Of a stretch of 64,000 nt of DNA, positions 16,790 through 24,744 are shown in pieces (the first letter of the stretch is position 1; every line of letters begins with the position of its first letter). The stretch is taken from contig BMTG01000011.1 in the NCBI GenBank assembly GCA_014649555.1, positions 248,001 through 312,000 on the forward strand, in the 5' to 3' direction. Both the position numbers and the translations under genes were made by a program. Below the pieces are notes generated by a model. That model made no database searches. It saw nothing but the letters and a program-made list of their open reading frames with translations, and was not told where the DNA came from. The DNA is from Streptomyces globisporus (GTDB lineage: Bacteria > Actinomycetota > Actinomycetes > Streptomycetales > Streptomycetaceae).

Positions 16790-18235
16790 TCACGCGGGTT
16801 TCGCGCTGCTCCAGTCCGGGTGTCCGGGCATCGGCGGGGTCTTCTTCCCGTACAGCCAGCCGTCGAAGAAGGCGGTCAGATCACGGCCGGCGATGCCGGA
16901 GGCGAGCCGGGTGAAGTCCGCGGTGGTCGCCGTCGAGTCCCGGTGCGCCCGGACCCAGGTGCGCTCCAGCCGGTCGAAGGCCCCCTCGCCGATCTCCTGG
17001 CGCAGGGCGTAGAGCACCAGCGCGCTGCCGTCGTACATCACCGGGCGGAACAGGCTGAGCTTCTGTCCCGGGGCCGGTCCTTCCGGGTGCGCCGGAGGGC
17101 CGCCGTCCGCGCGCCAGCCGTCGGACAACTTGTACGCCTCGCGCATCCGGCGTTCCAGGGCGGGGCCGCCGTTCTCCTCGGCGTACCGGGCCTCGTACCA
17201 GCTGGCGTGTCCCTCGTTGAGCCACAGGTCGGACCAGCTCGCGGGCGAGACGCTGTTGCCGAACCACTGGTGGGCCAGCTCGTGGATCATCACCGAGTCG
17301 ACGTACCACTCCGGATAGGCGGGCTCGGTGAAGAACGACTTCCCGAACAGCGACAGCGTCTGGGTCTCCAGGGCGAACCCGAGGGGACTGTCGGCGACGA
17401 GCACCCCGTACGTCTCGAAGGGGTAGCGGCCGACCCGCTGCTCCATCCACTCCAGGTGGGCCGGGGTCTTCTTCAGCCAGGGCTCCAGCTTCTTCCGGTC
17501 GGCGGCCGGGACGACGTCACGCACCGGCAGCCCGTGCGGTCCGGTGCGGTGCGCGACGGCGGAGCTGCCGATGGAGACCTGGGCCAGTTCGGTGGCCATG
17601 GGGTGCTCGGTGCGGTACGTCCAGGTGGTCGAGGAGCCGTGCCGGGTCTTCTCCACGGGCAGCCCGGCCGCGACCGCCGTCAGCCGGTGCGGGGCGGTGA
17701 TCCGGAAGGTGAAGTACGCCTTGTCCGAGGGGTGGTCGTTGCCCGGGAAGACGCGGTGGGCGGCGTCGGCCTGGTTGGCCATGGCGAGCCCGTCGGCGGT
17801 CCGCACCCAGCCGCCGTCGTCCCCGGATCCGTTCGGGTCGCTGGTGTGCCGCACGGTGATGTTCAGCGGTACGCCGGCGGGGAGGCGGCGGGGTGCCTGG
17901 AGGACGAGGTCCTCCCTCTTGCTGCCGAAGTCGACGCTCTGCCCGTTGACCTCGACGCCCTGGACGGTGCCCCGGGCGAAGTCGAGGTTGATCCGGTCCA
18001 GCGGGGCGGTGGTGCGGGCACGGATCTTGGTGACGGCGTCCAGGGGTTCGGTGTTGGAGCCGTGGTAGGTGAAGGCGATGTCGTACGCGAGGACGTCGTA
18101 TCCGGGGTTGCCCAGCTCGGGGAAGAGCCGGTCGCCGATGCCCAGGGGCTCGGGGGCGGGCAGGGCAGCGGCGACGAGGGTGGCCGAGGCGGTCGCCAGC
18201 AGGGCGGCGCGCAGGCGGCGGGTCAGGAGCGGCAT
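16790..18235 (-). CDS. Secreted M1-family zinc metallopeptidase
   Basis: Extracellular aminopeptidase-type enzyme. The 481-residue protein starts with a signal peptide (residues 1-25, Arg-rich then Ala/Leu-rich). An N-terminal beta domain precedes the thermolysin-like domain, whose zinc site is complete: HELAHQWFG with His318, Glu319, His322, and the third ligand Glu341 in WLNEGHASWYE. At this length it lacks the large C-terminal domain of full-size aminopeptidase N, as is usual for small actinobacterial members. I could not see a good ribosome binding site before the ATG at 18235, so the exact start is less sure. Substrate not predictable. Confidence 0.88.
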   Translation of the reverse strand: MPLLTRRLRAALLATASATLVAAALPAPEPLGIGDRLFPELGNPGYDVLAYDIAFTYHGSNTEPLDAVTKIRARTTAPLDRINLDFARGTVQGVEVNGQSVDFGSKREDLVLQAPRRLPAGVPLNITVRHTSDPNGSGDDGGWVRTADGLAMANQADAAHRVFPGNDHPSDKAYFTFRITAPHRLTAVAAGLPVEKTRHGSSTTWTYRTEHPMATELAQVSIGSSAVAHRTGPHGLPVRDVVPAADRKKLEPWLKKTPAHLEWMEQRVGRYPFETYGVLVADSPLGFALETQTLSLFGKSFFTEPAYPEWYVDSVMIHELAHQWFGNSVSPASWSDLWLNEGHASWYEARYAEENGGPALERRMREAYKLSDGWRADGGPPAHPEGPAPGQKLSLFRPVMYDGSALVLYALRQEIGEGAFDRLERTWVRAHRDSTATTADFTRLASGIAGRDLTAFFDGWLYGKKTPPMPGHPDWSSAKPA

Positions 18236-18313
18236 GGACTACCGCTATCAGCGCGGGGCCGCCGGGCCCGGGAGCCGCGCGCCGCACCACCCGAACGAGG
18301 ACGGGTGGTGCGG

Positions 18314-18405
18314 GGCGGCTCAGCCCGTCGGGGCCGGGTGCCTTCGATGCGGGCCGGCCGGTGGGACGGCCGGTGCGGGCGGCTCAGCCCGTCGGGGCCG
18401 GGTGC
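18314..18405 (-). repeat. 28-bp perfect direct repeat duplicating the 3' end of the RSH gene
   Basis: The 28 bases at 18378-18405, which include the stop codon of the RSH gene, recur exactly at 18314-18341, 64 bp downstream of the gene end. Between them is a 7-bp hairpin (18354-18360 with 18367-18373) that may act as terminator. Confidence 0.85.
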
Positions 18406-20552
18406 TGGGCGCGGCTGACGTCGTAGACCCCGGCGACATCGCGCATGGCACGCATCAGGCCGGGAAGACCGGCCGCGTCGGGGAGCCGGAGGGTGTAGGT
18501 GTGGCGGACCCGCTGCTCGCTGGGCGGTTCCACGGTGGCGGACACGATCGCCGCGTCGGCGGTGGCGATGGCCTCGGTGAGGTCGGCGAGGAGCCGGGGG
18601 CGGCCGAACGATTCGGCGACCAGGGTGACCCGGCAGCCCGCGTCGGACTCCCGGCCTTCCCCGTCCTCCCAGCGGGCCACGACCGGGGCACGGCCGATCT
18701 CCTGCATGGCGGCGACGGCGGGACACTCCCGGCGGTGCACGGTGACCGCGCCGCCCCGGACGACGAAGCCGGTCAGCTCGTCGGGGGGCACCGGCGTACA
18801 GCAGCCGGCCAGGCGCACCTGCGCGTTCGGGTCGTCCACGACGACGCCCGTGGGGCGAGGACCGGACCGGCTGCGGGCCGGAGCGGTGCCCCCCGGAGCC
18901 TCGCGTTCCGAGGAGGCGGCGGGCTCGCCCTGGGTGCCGGGTCCGGTCGCGTCGACGGTCTCCGGGTCGGGCTTCGCCTCGTCCGGATGGTCGCTGAACC
19001 AGCCGGTGATCGCGATCCGGGCGGCCGGGGTGCGCGCGTGGTCGAGCCAGTCGGGCGAGGGGCCGGAAGCGGTGTCCTGGGCGAGCAGGAGCTGCACGGT
19101 GTCGCCGTCGCTGAGGACGGTGCTCAGGGTGGCGAGGCGGCCGTTGACCCGGGCCCCGATGGCGGTGTGGGCCCGGTCGCCGTACTGGGCGTAGGCGGCG
19201 TCGACACAGCTGGCCCCGGCGGGCAGCCCGAGGGTGCCGCCGTCGGTGCGGAAGACGGTGATCTCGCGGTCCTGGGCGAGGTCGTCGCGCAGGGTGGTCC
19301 AGAAGGTGTCGGGGTCGGTGGCGGACTCCTGCCAGTCCAGCAGCCGGGAGAGCCAGCCGGGTCGGGTCGGGTCGGCGCGCTCGTCGGACGGCTCGGTCTG
19401 CGGGGGCGCGGCGGGGTCCTGGGCGTACGGATTGCCCAGCGCGACGACGCCCGCCTCGGCGACCTTGTGCATCCGGTGCGTACGGATGAGGACTTCGGCG
19501 ACGGCTCCTTCGGGGCCGACGACGGCGGTGTGCAGCGACTGGTAGAGGTTGAACTTGGGAGCTGCGATGAAGTCCTTGAACTCGGAGATCACCGGGGTGA
19601 AGCAGGTGTGCAGCTCACCGAGGACGGCGTAGCAGTCGGCGTCCTCGCCGACCAGGACGAGCAGCCGCCCGAAGTCGGTGCCGCGCAGTTCGCCGCGTTT
19701 CCTGCGGACCCGGTGCACGGAGACGAAGTGGCGTGGCCTGATGAGGACTTCGGCGCTGATGCCCGCGTCGCGCAGGGTGTGCGTCACGTTCTCGGCGATG
19801 GTTTCGAGGGGGTCGTCCGGTCCCGTCGCGGCGGCGATGAGGGCGCGGGTCTCCTCGTACTCCTCGGGGTGCAGGATCGCGAAGACCAGGTCCTCCAGCT
19901 CGGTCTTGAGCGCCTGTACGCCGAGCCGTTCGGCGAGCGGGATGAGGACGTCCCGGGTGACTTTGGCGATCCGGGCCTGCTTCTCGGGGCGCATCACCCC
20001 GAGGGTGCGCATGTTGTGCAGCCGGTCCGCGAGCTTGATGGACATGACCCGGACGTCGTTACCGGTGGCGACGAGCATCTTGCGGAAGGTCTCCGGTTCG
20101 GCGGCGGCGCCGTAGTCGACCTTCTCCAGTTTGGTGACGCCGTCGACGAGATAGCAGACCTCGTCGCCGAACTGCTCCTTTACCTGATCGAGCGTCACTT
20201 CCGTGTCCTCGACGGTGTCGTGGAGCAGGGAGGCGGTGAGGGTGGTGGTCTCCGCGCCCAGCTCGGCGAGGATCAGCGTCACGGCGAGCGGATGGGTGAT
20301 GTACGGCTCGCCGCTCTTGCGCATCTGGCCGCGGTGCGAGGACTCCGCGAGGACGTAGGCCCGGCGCAGGATGGTCAGGTCGGCATCGGGGTGGTGGGCG
20401 CGGTGTGCCTCGGCGACATGGCTGATGGCGTCGGGCAGCCGGTCGCGGGAGACCGGGCCGCGCAGTGCCACCCGGCCCAGTCTGCGCAGATCGATCCGGG
20501 GGCGGCTCCGCCTGCGAAGGGGGGCGCCCGGATCGGCGGCCTCTGCACTCAT
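18384..20552 (-). CDS. rshA: RelA/SpoT homologue (RSH) (p)ppGpp hydrolase/synthetase, RshA type
   Basis: Controls the alarmone (p)ppGpp. The 722-residue protein has an N-terminal HD hydrolase domain with intact landmarks (His111-Asp112 in LLHDTVED, KLADRLHNMRTLG), then a synthetase-like domain with FKDFIAAPKFNLYQSLHT, then TGS and ACT-type C-terminal domains. In the synthetase part several usually invariant residues differ: RPRH replaces RPKH, the block normally reading YDLVGIRV is FGRLLVLV, and EYGIAAHWKYK is EAGVVALGNPY. Hydrolysis is therefore likely and synthesis doubtful. The ATG at 20552 with GGAGGT five bases upstream is preferred over an upstream in-frame start. In S. coelicolor the second RSH gene, rshA, sits in this context. 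Confidence 0.88.
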   Translation of the reverse strand: MSAEAADPGAPLRRRSRPRIDLRRLGRVALRGPVSRDRLPDAISHVAEAHRAHHPDADLTILRRAYVLAESSHRGQMRKSGEPYITHPLAVTLILAELGAETTTLTASLLHDTVEDTEVTLDQVKEQFGDEVCYLVDGVTKLEKVDYGAAAEPETFRKMLVATGNDVRVMSIKLADRLHNMRTLGVMRPEKQARIAKVTRDVLIPLAERLGVQALKTELEDLVFAILHPEEYEETRALIAAATGPDDPLETIAENVTHTLRDAGISAEVLIRPRHFVSVHRVRRKRGELRGTDFGRLLVLVGEDADCYAVLGELHTCFTPVISEFKDFIAAPKFNLYQSLHTAVVGPEGAVAEVLIRTHRMHKVAEAGVVALGNPYAQDPAAPPQTEPSDERADPTRPGWLSRLLDWQESATDPDTFWTTLRDDLAQDREITVFRTDGGTLGLPAGASCVDAAYAQYGDRAHTAIGARVNGRLATLSTVLSDGDTVQLLLAQDTASGPSPDWLDHARTPAARIAITGWFSDHPDEAKPDPETVDATGPGTQGEPAASSEREAPGGTAPARSRSGPRPTGVVVDDPNAQVRLAGCCTPVPPDELTGFVVRGGAVTVHRRECPAVAAMQEIGRAPVVARWEDGEGRESDAGCRVTLVAESFGRPRLLADLTEAIATADAAIVSATVEPPSEQRVRHTYTLRLPDAAGLPGLMRAMRDVAGVYDVSRAQHPAPTG

Positions 20553-20668
20553 GGGCACCTCCGGCGACTCGACCGGCGGGGCGAGGGCTGGATGCGCCTC
20601 GGGTCCGGTGCTTGATGCTATCGAGCCCACCACGTGGAGCAGTCCAGCTCTCGCCCAGCGTGAAACGG

Positions 20669-20712
20669 ATCACCCATTCGAGCGAAGCCAGGACCGATCA
20701 CCGTTTCGAGCG
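20669..20712 (-). repeat. Imperfect 18-bp direct repeat upstream of the RSH gene
   Basis: GATCACC followed by TTCGAGCG occurs twice about 26 bp apart in the 213-bp gap between dapF and the RSH start, a possible pair of operator sites for RSH transcription. Evidence is only the repeat itself. Confidence 0.35.
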
Positions 20713-20765
20713 CGCCCCGCCCCGGAGGGCGGCGAACCGTTCGGCGGAAAGCGTCAAGCCAATGC

Positions 20766-21632
20766 TCAGGCGGTTTCGAGCCACGCCGGGTCGATGACAC
20801 CTTCGGCGACGATCACGGCGGGACCCGTCATGTCGACCGCGCCGTCGGGGTGCTCGGTGATGACGAGGGTGCCGCCGGGGAGATCCACCCGATACGTGAC
20901 GGGGAGACCGGTCACGGCCGGGTCGGCGCCGTCCCGGCGGGCGGTGGCGACGGCGACCGCGCAGGCGCCGGTGCCGCAGGAGCGGGTCTCGCCGGAGCCG
21001 CGCTCGTGGACCCGCATCCCGACGTGGCGCGGGCCCCGGTCGACGACGAACTCGACGTTGACGCCTTCCGGGTAGACCCCCTCGGGGGAAAAGGGCGGGG
21101 CGGTGAACAGATCGCCCGCGTGGTCCAGGTCGTCGACGAACGCGACGGCGTGGGGGTTGCCCATGTTGACGTTGCGGGCGGGCCAGCTGCGGCCGTCGAC
21201 GCTGACCGTGACGCTCGCCTCGGGCAGCAGGGCCTGTCCCATGGAGACGGTGATGTCGCCGTTCTTGGCGAGGTGCACGCGCTTGGGGCCGCCCCGGGTG
21301 GCGACGGTCAGGTCGCCCTCCTCGACGAGGCCGGCGCGCTGGAGGTAGTGCGCGAAGACACGCACGCCGTTGCCGCACATCTCGGCGATCGAGCCGTCCG
21401 CGTTGCGGTAGTCCATGAACCACTCGGCCTCGTCCGCCATGGACCGCGCCTCGGGGTGCGCGGCGGACCGCACGACGTGCAGCAGTCCGTCGCCGCCGAT
21501 ACCGGCCCGGCGGTCGCAGAGCCGGGCGACGAGGGCGGTGGGCAGCGTGAGGGCGTTGTCCGGGTCCGGGACGATCACGAAGTCGTTCTCGGTGCCGTGC
21601 CCCTTGAGGAAGGCGATCTGCGAGGTGCTCAC
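20766..21632 (-). CDS. dapF: Diaminopimelate epimerase DapF
   Basis: Converts LL- to meso-diaminopimelate for lysine synthesis; Streptomyces peptidoglycan uses LL-DAP, so here the main role is lysine supply. The 288-residue length is standard and both catalytic cysteines are present: Cys86 in EMCGNGVR and Cys219 in RSCGTGAC. The GTG at 21632 (VSTSQIAFLKGHGTEND) is chosen from the conserved N-terminus, although the frame is open further upstream and the ribosome binding site is weak. Confidence 0.95.
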   Translation of the reverse strand: MSTSQIAFLKGHGTENDFVIVPDPDNALTLPTALVARLCDRRAGIGGDGLLHVVRSAAHPEARSMADEAEWFMDYRNADGSIAEMCGNGVRVFAHYLQRAGLVEEGDLTVATRGGPKRVHLAKNGDITVSMGQALLPEASVTVSVDGRSWPARNVNMGNPHAVAFVDDLDHAGDLFTAPPFSPEGVYPEGVNVEFVVDRGPRHVGMRVHERGSGETRSCGTGACAVAVATARRDGADPAVTGLPVTYRVDLPGGTLVITEHPDGAVDMTGPAVIVAEGVIDPAWLETA

Positions 21633-21747
21633 ACGTCCACTGTACGAGGCGGCGCCGACAACCCGCTCCGGCGGACCCCCGCGATCGGCTTCGCCGTACG
21701 GGTCACGCATCGGGGCGTCGAGGGCTCGTCGTGCGGGTCCGCGGCCG

Positions 21748-22200
21748 TCAGCGCAGCCGGGCCACGCGCCAGACGGCGAGGGCGACCAGGGCGAGGCCGG
21801 TCGCGGCGTACAGCGCGATCACGCGCCAGTCGGGGCGGTCGCCCGAGCCCCGGGAGGGCAGTCCGGGCCAGGTGTGCCCCACGCGGCGGGCCGCCATCAT
21901 GCCCCAGCCGGCCGCGCAGCAGCTGATCAGGAGCCCCAGCATGGCGACGATGGCACCGCCGTCACCGAACTCGAAGGCGAGCGGGAAGGCGAACATCAGC
22001 GAGCCGACCGCGGCCAGCATGACGATGGGGGCGAGCTGCCAGATCCGCAGCTTGCGGGTGGGCCGCAGCTCGACCTCGACCTCGGGGGTCACGTCCTGCT
22101 CGTCGGGCCCGTCGGGGCTCAGCCGTCCCGCGGTCTCCCGTGGTGACGGCACCTCGTGCTCTGTGTCGCGCTGCTCCGTGTCGCGAGGGCCGGCCTCCAT
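21748..22200 (-). CDS. Small integral membrane protein, function unknown
   Basis: 150 residues: an acidic N-terminal tail of about 50 residues, then three predicted transmembrane segments (IWQLAPIVMLAAVGSLMFAF, IVAMLGLLISCCAAGWGMMA, VIALYAATGLALVALAVW). The ATG at 22200 is chosen because GGGAGGG lies nine bases upstream; a GTG at 22263 without such a site is the alternative. It lies between dapF and miaA on the same strand, a position conserved in Streptomyces as I remember it. No domain recognised. Confidence 0.75.
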   Translation of the reverse strand: MEAGPRDTEQRDTEHEVPSPRETAGRLSPDGPDEQDVTPEVEVELRPTRKLRIWQLAPIVMLAAVGSLMFAFPLAFEFGDGGAIVAMLGLLISCCAAGWGMMAARRVGHTWPGLPSRGSGDRPDWRVIALYAATGLALVALAVWRVARLR

Positions 22201-22307
22201 CGCCACGCGCCCTCCCAACTCGGACTCCACTGGTGGATCGATGCTCGATGATGGCACGGTCACGGGCGCCGAATTGACGGGCGGAGCTTCCCGATGCCAT
22301 CACGTGA

Positions 22308-23246
22308 TCAGGCTGTGACCGCTCGTTCGACCAACGTCAGTGCCCGGTGCGGGAGTTCCCCCCGGTCATGGTCTCCGCCTCCGAGCCACACGACACGCGG
22401 GTCGCGGCGGAACCACGAATCCTGACGGCGGGCGAAGCGCTTGGTGGCGCGCACGGTCTCGGCCCGTGCCTCCTCCTCGGTGCACTCCCCCGCGAGCGCC
22501 GCGAGGATCTGCTGGTATCCGAGGGCCCGTGAGGCGGTGAGGCCCTCGCGCAGCCCGGACGTCTCCAGGGCGCGCACCTCGTCCACGAGTCCGGCCTCCC
22601 ACATCCGGTCGACGCGCAGGGCGATGCGCTCGTCCAGTTCGGGGCGTTCCACGTCGACGCCGATCTGGAGGGCGTCGTAGACCGGCTCGTCGCCGGGGAG
22701 GTTGGCGGTGAAGGGCTTGCCGGTGATCTCGATGACTTCGAGGGCGCGGACGATGCGGCGGCCGTTGCTCGCCAGGATGGACCGGGCGGCTTCCGGGTCG
22801 GCGGCGGCCAGCCGTGCGTGCAGGAATCCGGAGCCGCCCTCGGCCAGCTCCGCTTCGAGGCGGGCGCGCACCTCGGGGTCCGTGCCGGGGAACTCCAGGG
22901 CGTCGATGGCGCCCTTGACGTACAGCCCGGAGCCGCCGACCAGGATCGGCGTACGCCCCTCGGCGAGCAGCCGGTCGATCTCCCGGCGGGCCAGGCGCTG
23001 GTACTCGGCGACACTGGCGGCCTCGGTGACGTCCCAGATGTCCAGCAGGTGGTGGGGCACGCCGTCGCGCTCGGGGAGTGTCAGCTTCGCCGTGCCGATG
23101 TCCATCCCCCGGTAGAGCTGCATGGAGTCGGCGTTGATCACCTCGCCGCCGAGCCGCTGGGCGAGAAAGACCCCCAGATCCGATTTTCCGGCCGCTGTGG
23201 GGCCTACGACGGTGATGACGCGGGGGGTGGGGTGGGGAGGGATCAC
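22308..23246 (-). CDS. miaA: tRNA dimethylallyltransferase MiaA
   Basis: Adds a dimethylallyl group to A37 of tRNAs reading UNN codons, the step before methylthiolation by MiaB, whose gene lies 1.5 kb upstream on the same strand. The 312-residue protein begins just before the P-loop GPTAAGKS (residues 15-22) and contains INADSMQLYRGMDIGTAK and GGSGLYVKG, both diagnostic. The GTG at 23246 is the only suitable start after the upstream region that encodes the divergent MT0933-type protein; its ribosome binding site is weak. Confidence 0.95.
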   Translation of the reverse strand: MIPPHPTPRVITVVGPTAAGKSDLGVFLAQRLGGEVINADSMQLYRGMDIGTAKLTLPERDGVPHHLLDIWDVTEAASVAEYQRLARREIDRLLAEGRTPILVGGSGLYVKGAIDALEFPGTDPEVRARLEAELAEGGSGFLHARLAAADPEAARSILASNGRRIVRALEVIEITGKPFTANLPGDEPVYDALQIGVDVERPELDERIALRVDRMWEAGLVDEVRALETSGLREGLTASRALGYQQILAALAGECTEEEARAETVRATKRFARRQDSWFRRDPRVVWLGGGDHDRGELPHRALTLVERAVTA

Positions 23247-23399
23247 CCGGACAGTGTCCCAAAAATCCGGGCCCTCCCCAACACACCGGGTGGCGCCGTC
23301 GGAGGAGTAAAAACGGCAGGAACGGACAGGTGACGGACAATGGGGGCGGGAGAACGTTCCCGCGAAGACAGTCCTCCACACTGCACGGAAGGTGACCCA

Positions 23400-23705
23400 A
23401 TGGGGTTCCTGGACAACCTGAAGGCCAAGCTGGGGCCGGCCAAGGAGAAGGTCGGCGACCTCGCGCAGCAGCACGGGGGCAAGATCGAGCAGGGCCTCGA
23501 CAAGGCCGCGCGCACGGTCGACCAGAAGACCAAGGGCAAGTACAGCGACAAGATCGATTCGGGTACGCGCAAGGCCAAGGAGGCCGTGGACAAGCTGGGC
23601 CAGAAGGACGGCGGCACGCCCGGAACCCCCGGTGCCCCGGTTACGCCCGGGAGCACCCCCGGCAGCCCCGGCAACACGCCTCCTCCGCCGCCGCCCGCGC
23701 CCTGA
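23400..23705 (+). CDS. MT0933/Rv0909-like putative antitoxin-family protein
   Basis: 101-residue Lys/Ala-rich protein. Its first 60 residues (MGFLDNLKAKLGPAKEKVGD onward) are predicted mostly helical and match the small actinobacterial family named after Rv0909/MT0933, annotated as antitoxin. The last 30 residues are a disordered Pro/Gly tail ending PPPPPPAP. The ATG at 23400 has GGAAGGTG upstream. No partner toxin gene lies beside it: the neighbours are miaA and a LigB-like gene, both on the other strand. The antitoxin label should therefore be read as a family name only. A strong terminator follows. Confidence 0.75.
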   Translation: MGFLDNLKAKLGPAKEKVGDLAQQHGGKIEQGLDKAARTVDQKTKGKYSDKIDSGTRKAKEAVDKLGQKDGGTPGTPGAPVTPGSTPGSPGNTPPPPPPAP

Positions 23706-23719
23706 CACAGCGGTCCCGC

Positions 23720-23762
23720 CCGGCGGCGGGTCCGGAGCCGAGTGCTCCGGGCCCGCCGCCGG
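23720..23762. terminator. Bidirectional terminator after the MT0933-like gene
   Basis: A 19-bp stem (23720-23738 with 23744-23762), one T-G wobble, 5-base loop, between convergent genes. Confidence 0.85.
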
Positions 23763-23806
23763 TCTGTTCAGGACCTGCCTGTTTCAGAACCGGTCTCTTC
23801 AGGACC
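23761..23806 (-). repeat. 15-bp direct repeat around the stop of the LigB-like gene
   Basis: GGTCTCTTCAGGACC (23792-23806), spanning the stop codon, recurs with one change at 23761-23775, 31 bp downstream of the gene end. Confidence 0.7.
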
Positions 23807-24539
23807 AGGCGGCGACGGTGTAGCCGACGCCGTAGGGGGCGTCCTCGTACAGCAGCCGTCCGGCGAGCCCGGCGTCCCGCGCGGCGCCGGCGAGCAGCTG
23901 CCAGGGGGCCCGGCCGGCCGCCTTGAGCTCGTGGGCGAGCGTGGCGTCGAGCGCGGCGATGGCGTCGAGGTCCGCGGAGCCGAGCGCCTCGGTGGCCCGG
24001 GCGTCGAACGCGGCGGCCCGGTCGTCGAGGTAGCCGGGCGCCTTGAGGGTGCGGCAGGCGCTGCCGTCGCCCATCACCAGGAGCGCGACCCGGTCGGTGC
24101 GTCCGGCGACGGAGCGGCCGGCCTCCGCGCAGTCCTCCGGGGCCGCGGTCTGCAGAAAGGCGAGCCCTTCCACGGGAGCGCCCGTCCAGTGGGCCCGCTC
24201 CAGCAGCCAGGCGCCCACCGTGAGGGACTGCGGCAGCGGGCGCCCCGCCGTCGTGTCCCCGTCGGGTGCGTGCCCGAGCGTCACGTCGAGGTCCACGCCG
24301 ACGCCCCGGAAGGAACCCTGCGCGCCGGGCGGGTAGGGCCCGACGGTCGGGTGCTCGCCCGGCTCGGACGGCTCGTCGCCGGGCCCCACGACGACGAGCA
24401 GGTCCGGTCGCGCGGCGGCGAGCACGCCCACGGCATCGAGGCACGCGTCACGCGCGGCGTCGAGCTCGGGGGCGGCCCCGGCGGCGACCTCGGGCACCAG
24501 GAGCGGCGGACAGGGGCAGACGGCGGCGGCGACAAGCAT
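23799..24539 (-). CDS. Class III extradiol dioxygenase LigB-like domain protein
   Basis: 246 residues with the fold signature of the LigB/MEMO superfamily: the N-terminal AAAVCPCPPLLVPEVA, the DLLVVVGPGDE strand-loop and LLVMGDGSACRT. Canonical LigB enzymes use two histidines and a glutamate to bind ferrous iron. Here the usual N-terminal histidine block reads CPCPPLL, so iron binding and dioxygenase activity are uncertain. It lies between miaA and miaB on the same strand, a neighbourhood I recall as conserved in Streptomyces, but no functional link is known to me. Confidence 0.78.
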   Translation of the reverse strand: MLVAAAVCPCPPLLVPEVAAGAAPELDAARDACLDAVGVLAAARPDLLVVVGPGDEPSEPGEHPTVGPYPPGAQGSFRGVGVDLDVTLGHAPDGDTTAGRPLPQSLTVGAWLLERAHWTGAPVEGLAFLQTAAPEDCAEAGRSVAGRTDRVALLVMGDGSACRTLKAPGYLDDRAAAFDARATEALGSADLDAIAALDATLAHELKAAGRAPWQLLAGAARDAGLAGRLLYEDAPYGVGYTVAAWS

Positions 24540-24543
24540 GCCG

Positions 24544-24676
24544 GTCAGCGTACTTGCCGGGGACCATGGGCCGGTCGGCCACAGGCGGCGACGGGCGGCG
24601 CGGGGCCGTCAGCGTACGTGCCGACGGTCGCGCGAGCCGGTCGGCCTCGGAGGGGCGACGGGCGGCGCGGTGCCGT
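24544..24676. repeat. Imperfect tandem duplication of about 65 bp between the LigB-like gene and miaB
   Basis: Three blocks recur in the same order at 64-67 bp distance: GTCAGCGTAC(T/G)TGCCG (24544 and 24608), GCCGGTCGGCC (24570 and 24636) and GGCGACGGGCGGCGCGG (24587 and 24654). The whole 205-bp intergenic region is thus largely a diverged duplication. Confidence 0.75.
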
Positions 24677-24744
24677 AGCCCCAGGCCCTCGGCCCGCTCG
24701 GCGCCGACCCCTTGGCCAGGGGCCCCGCGGCGCGCCCCGAGCCC

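Noticed and set aside
23340-23399. LexA site GAACGTTC before the MT0933-like gene
   Set aside because: The halves have no 4-base spacer, so it does not match the SOS box, and the gene is not a known SOS gene.
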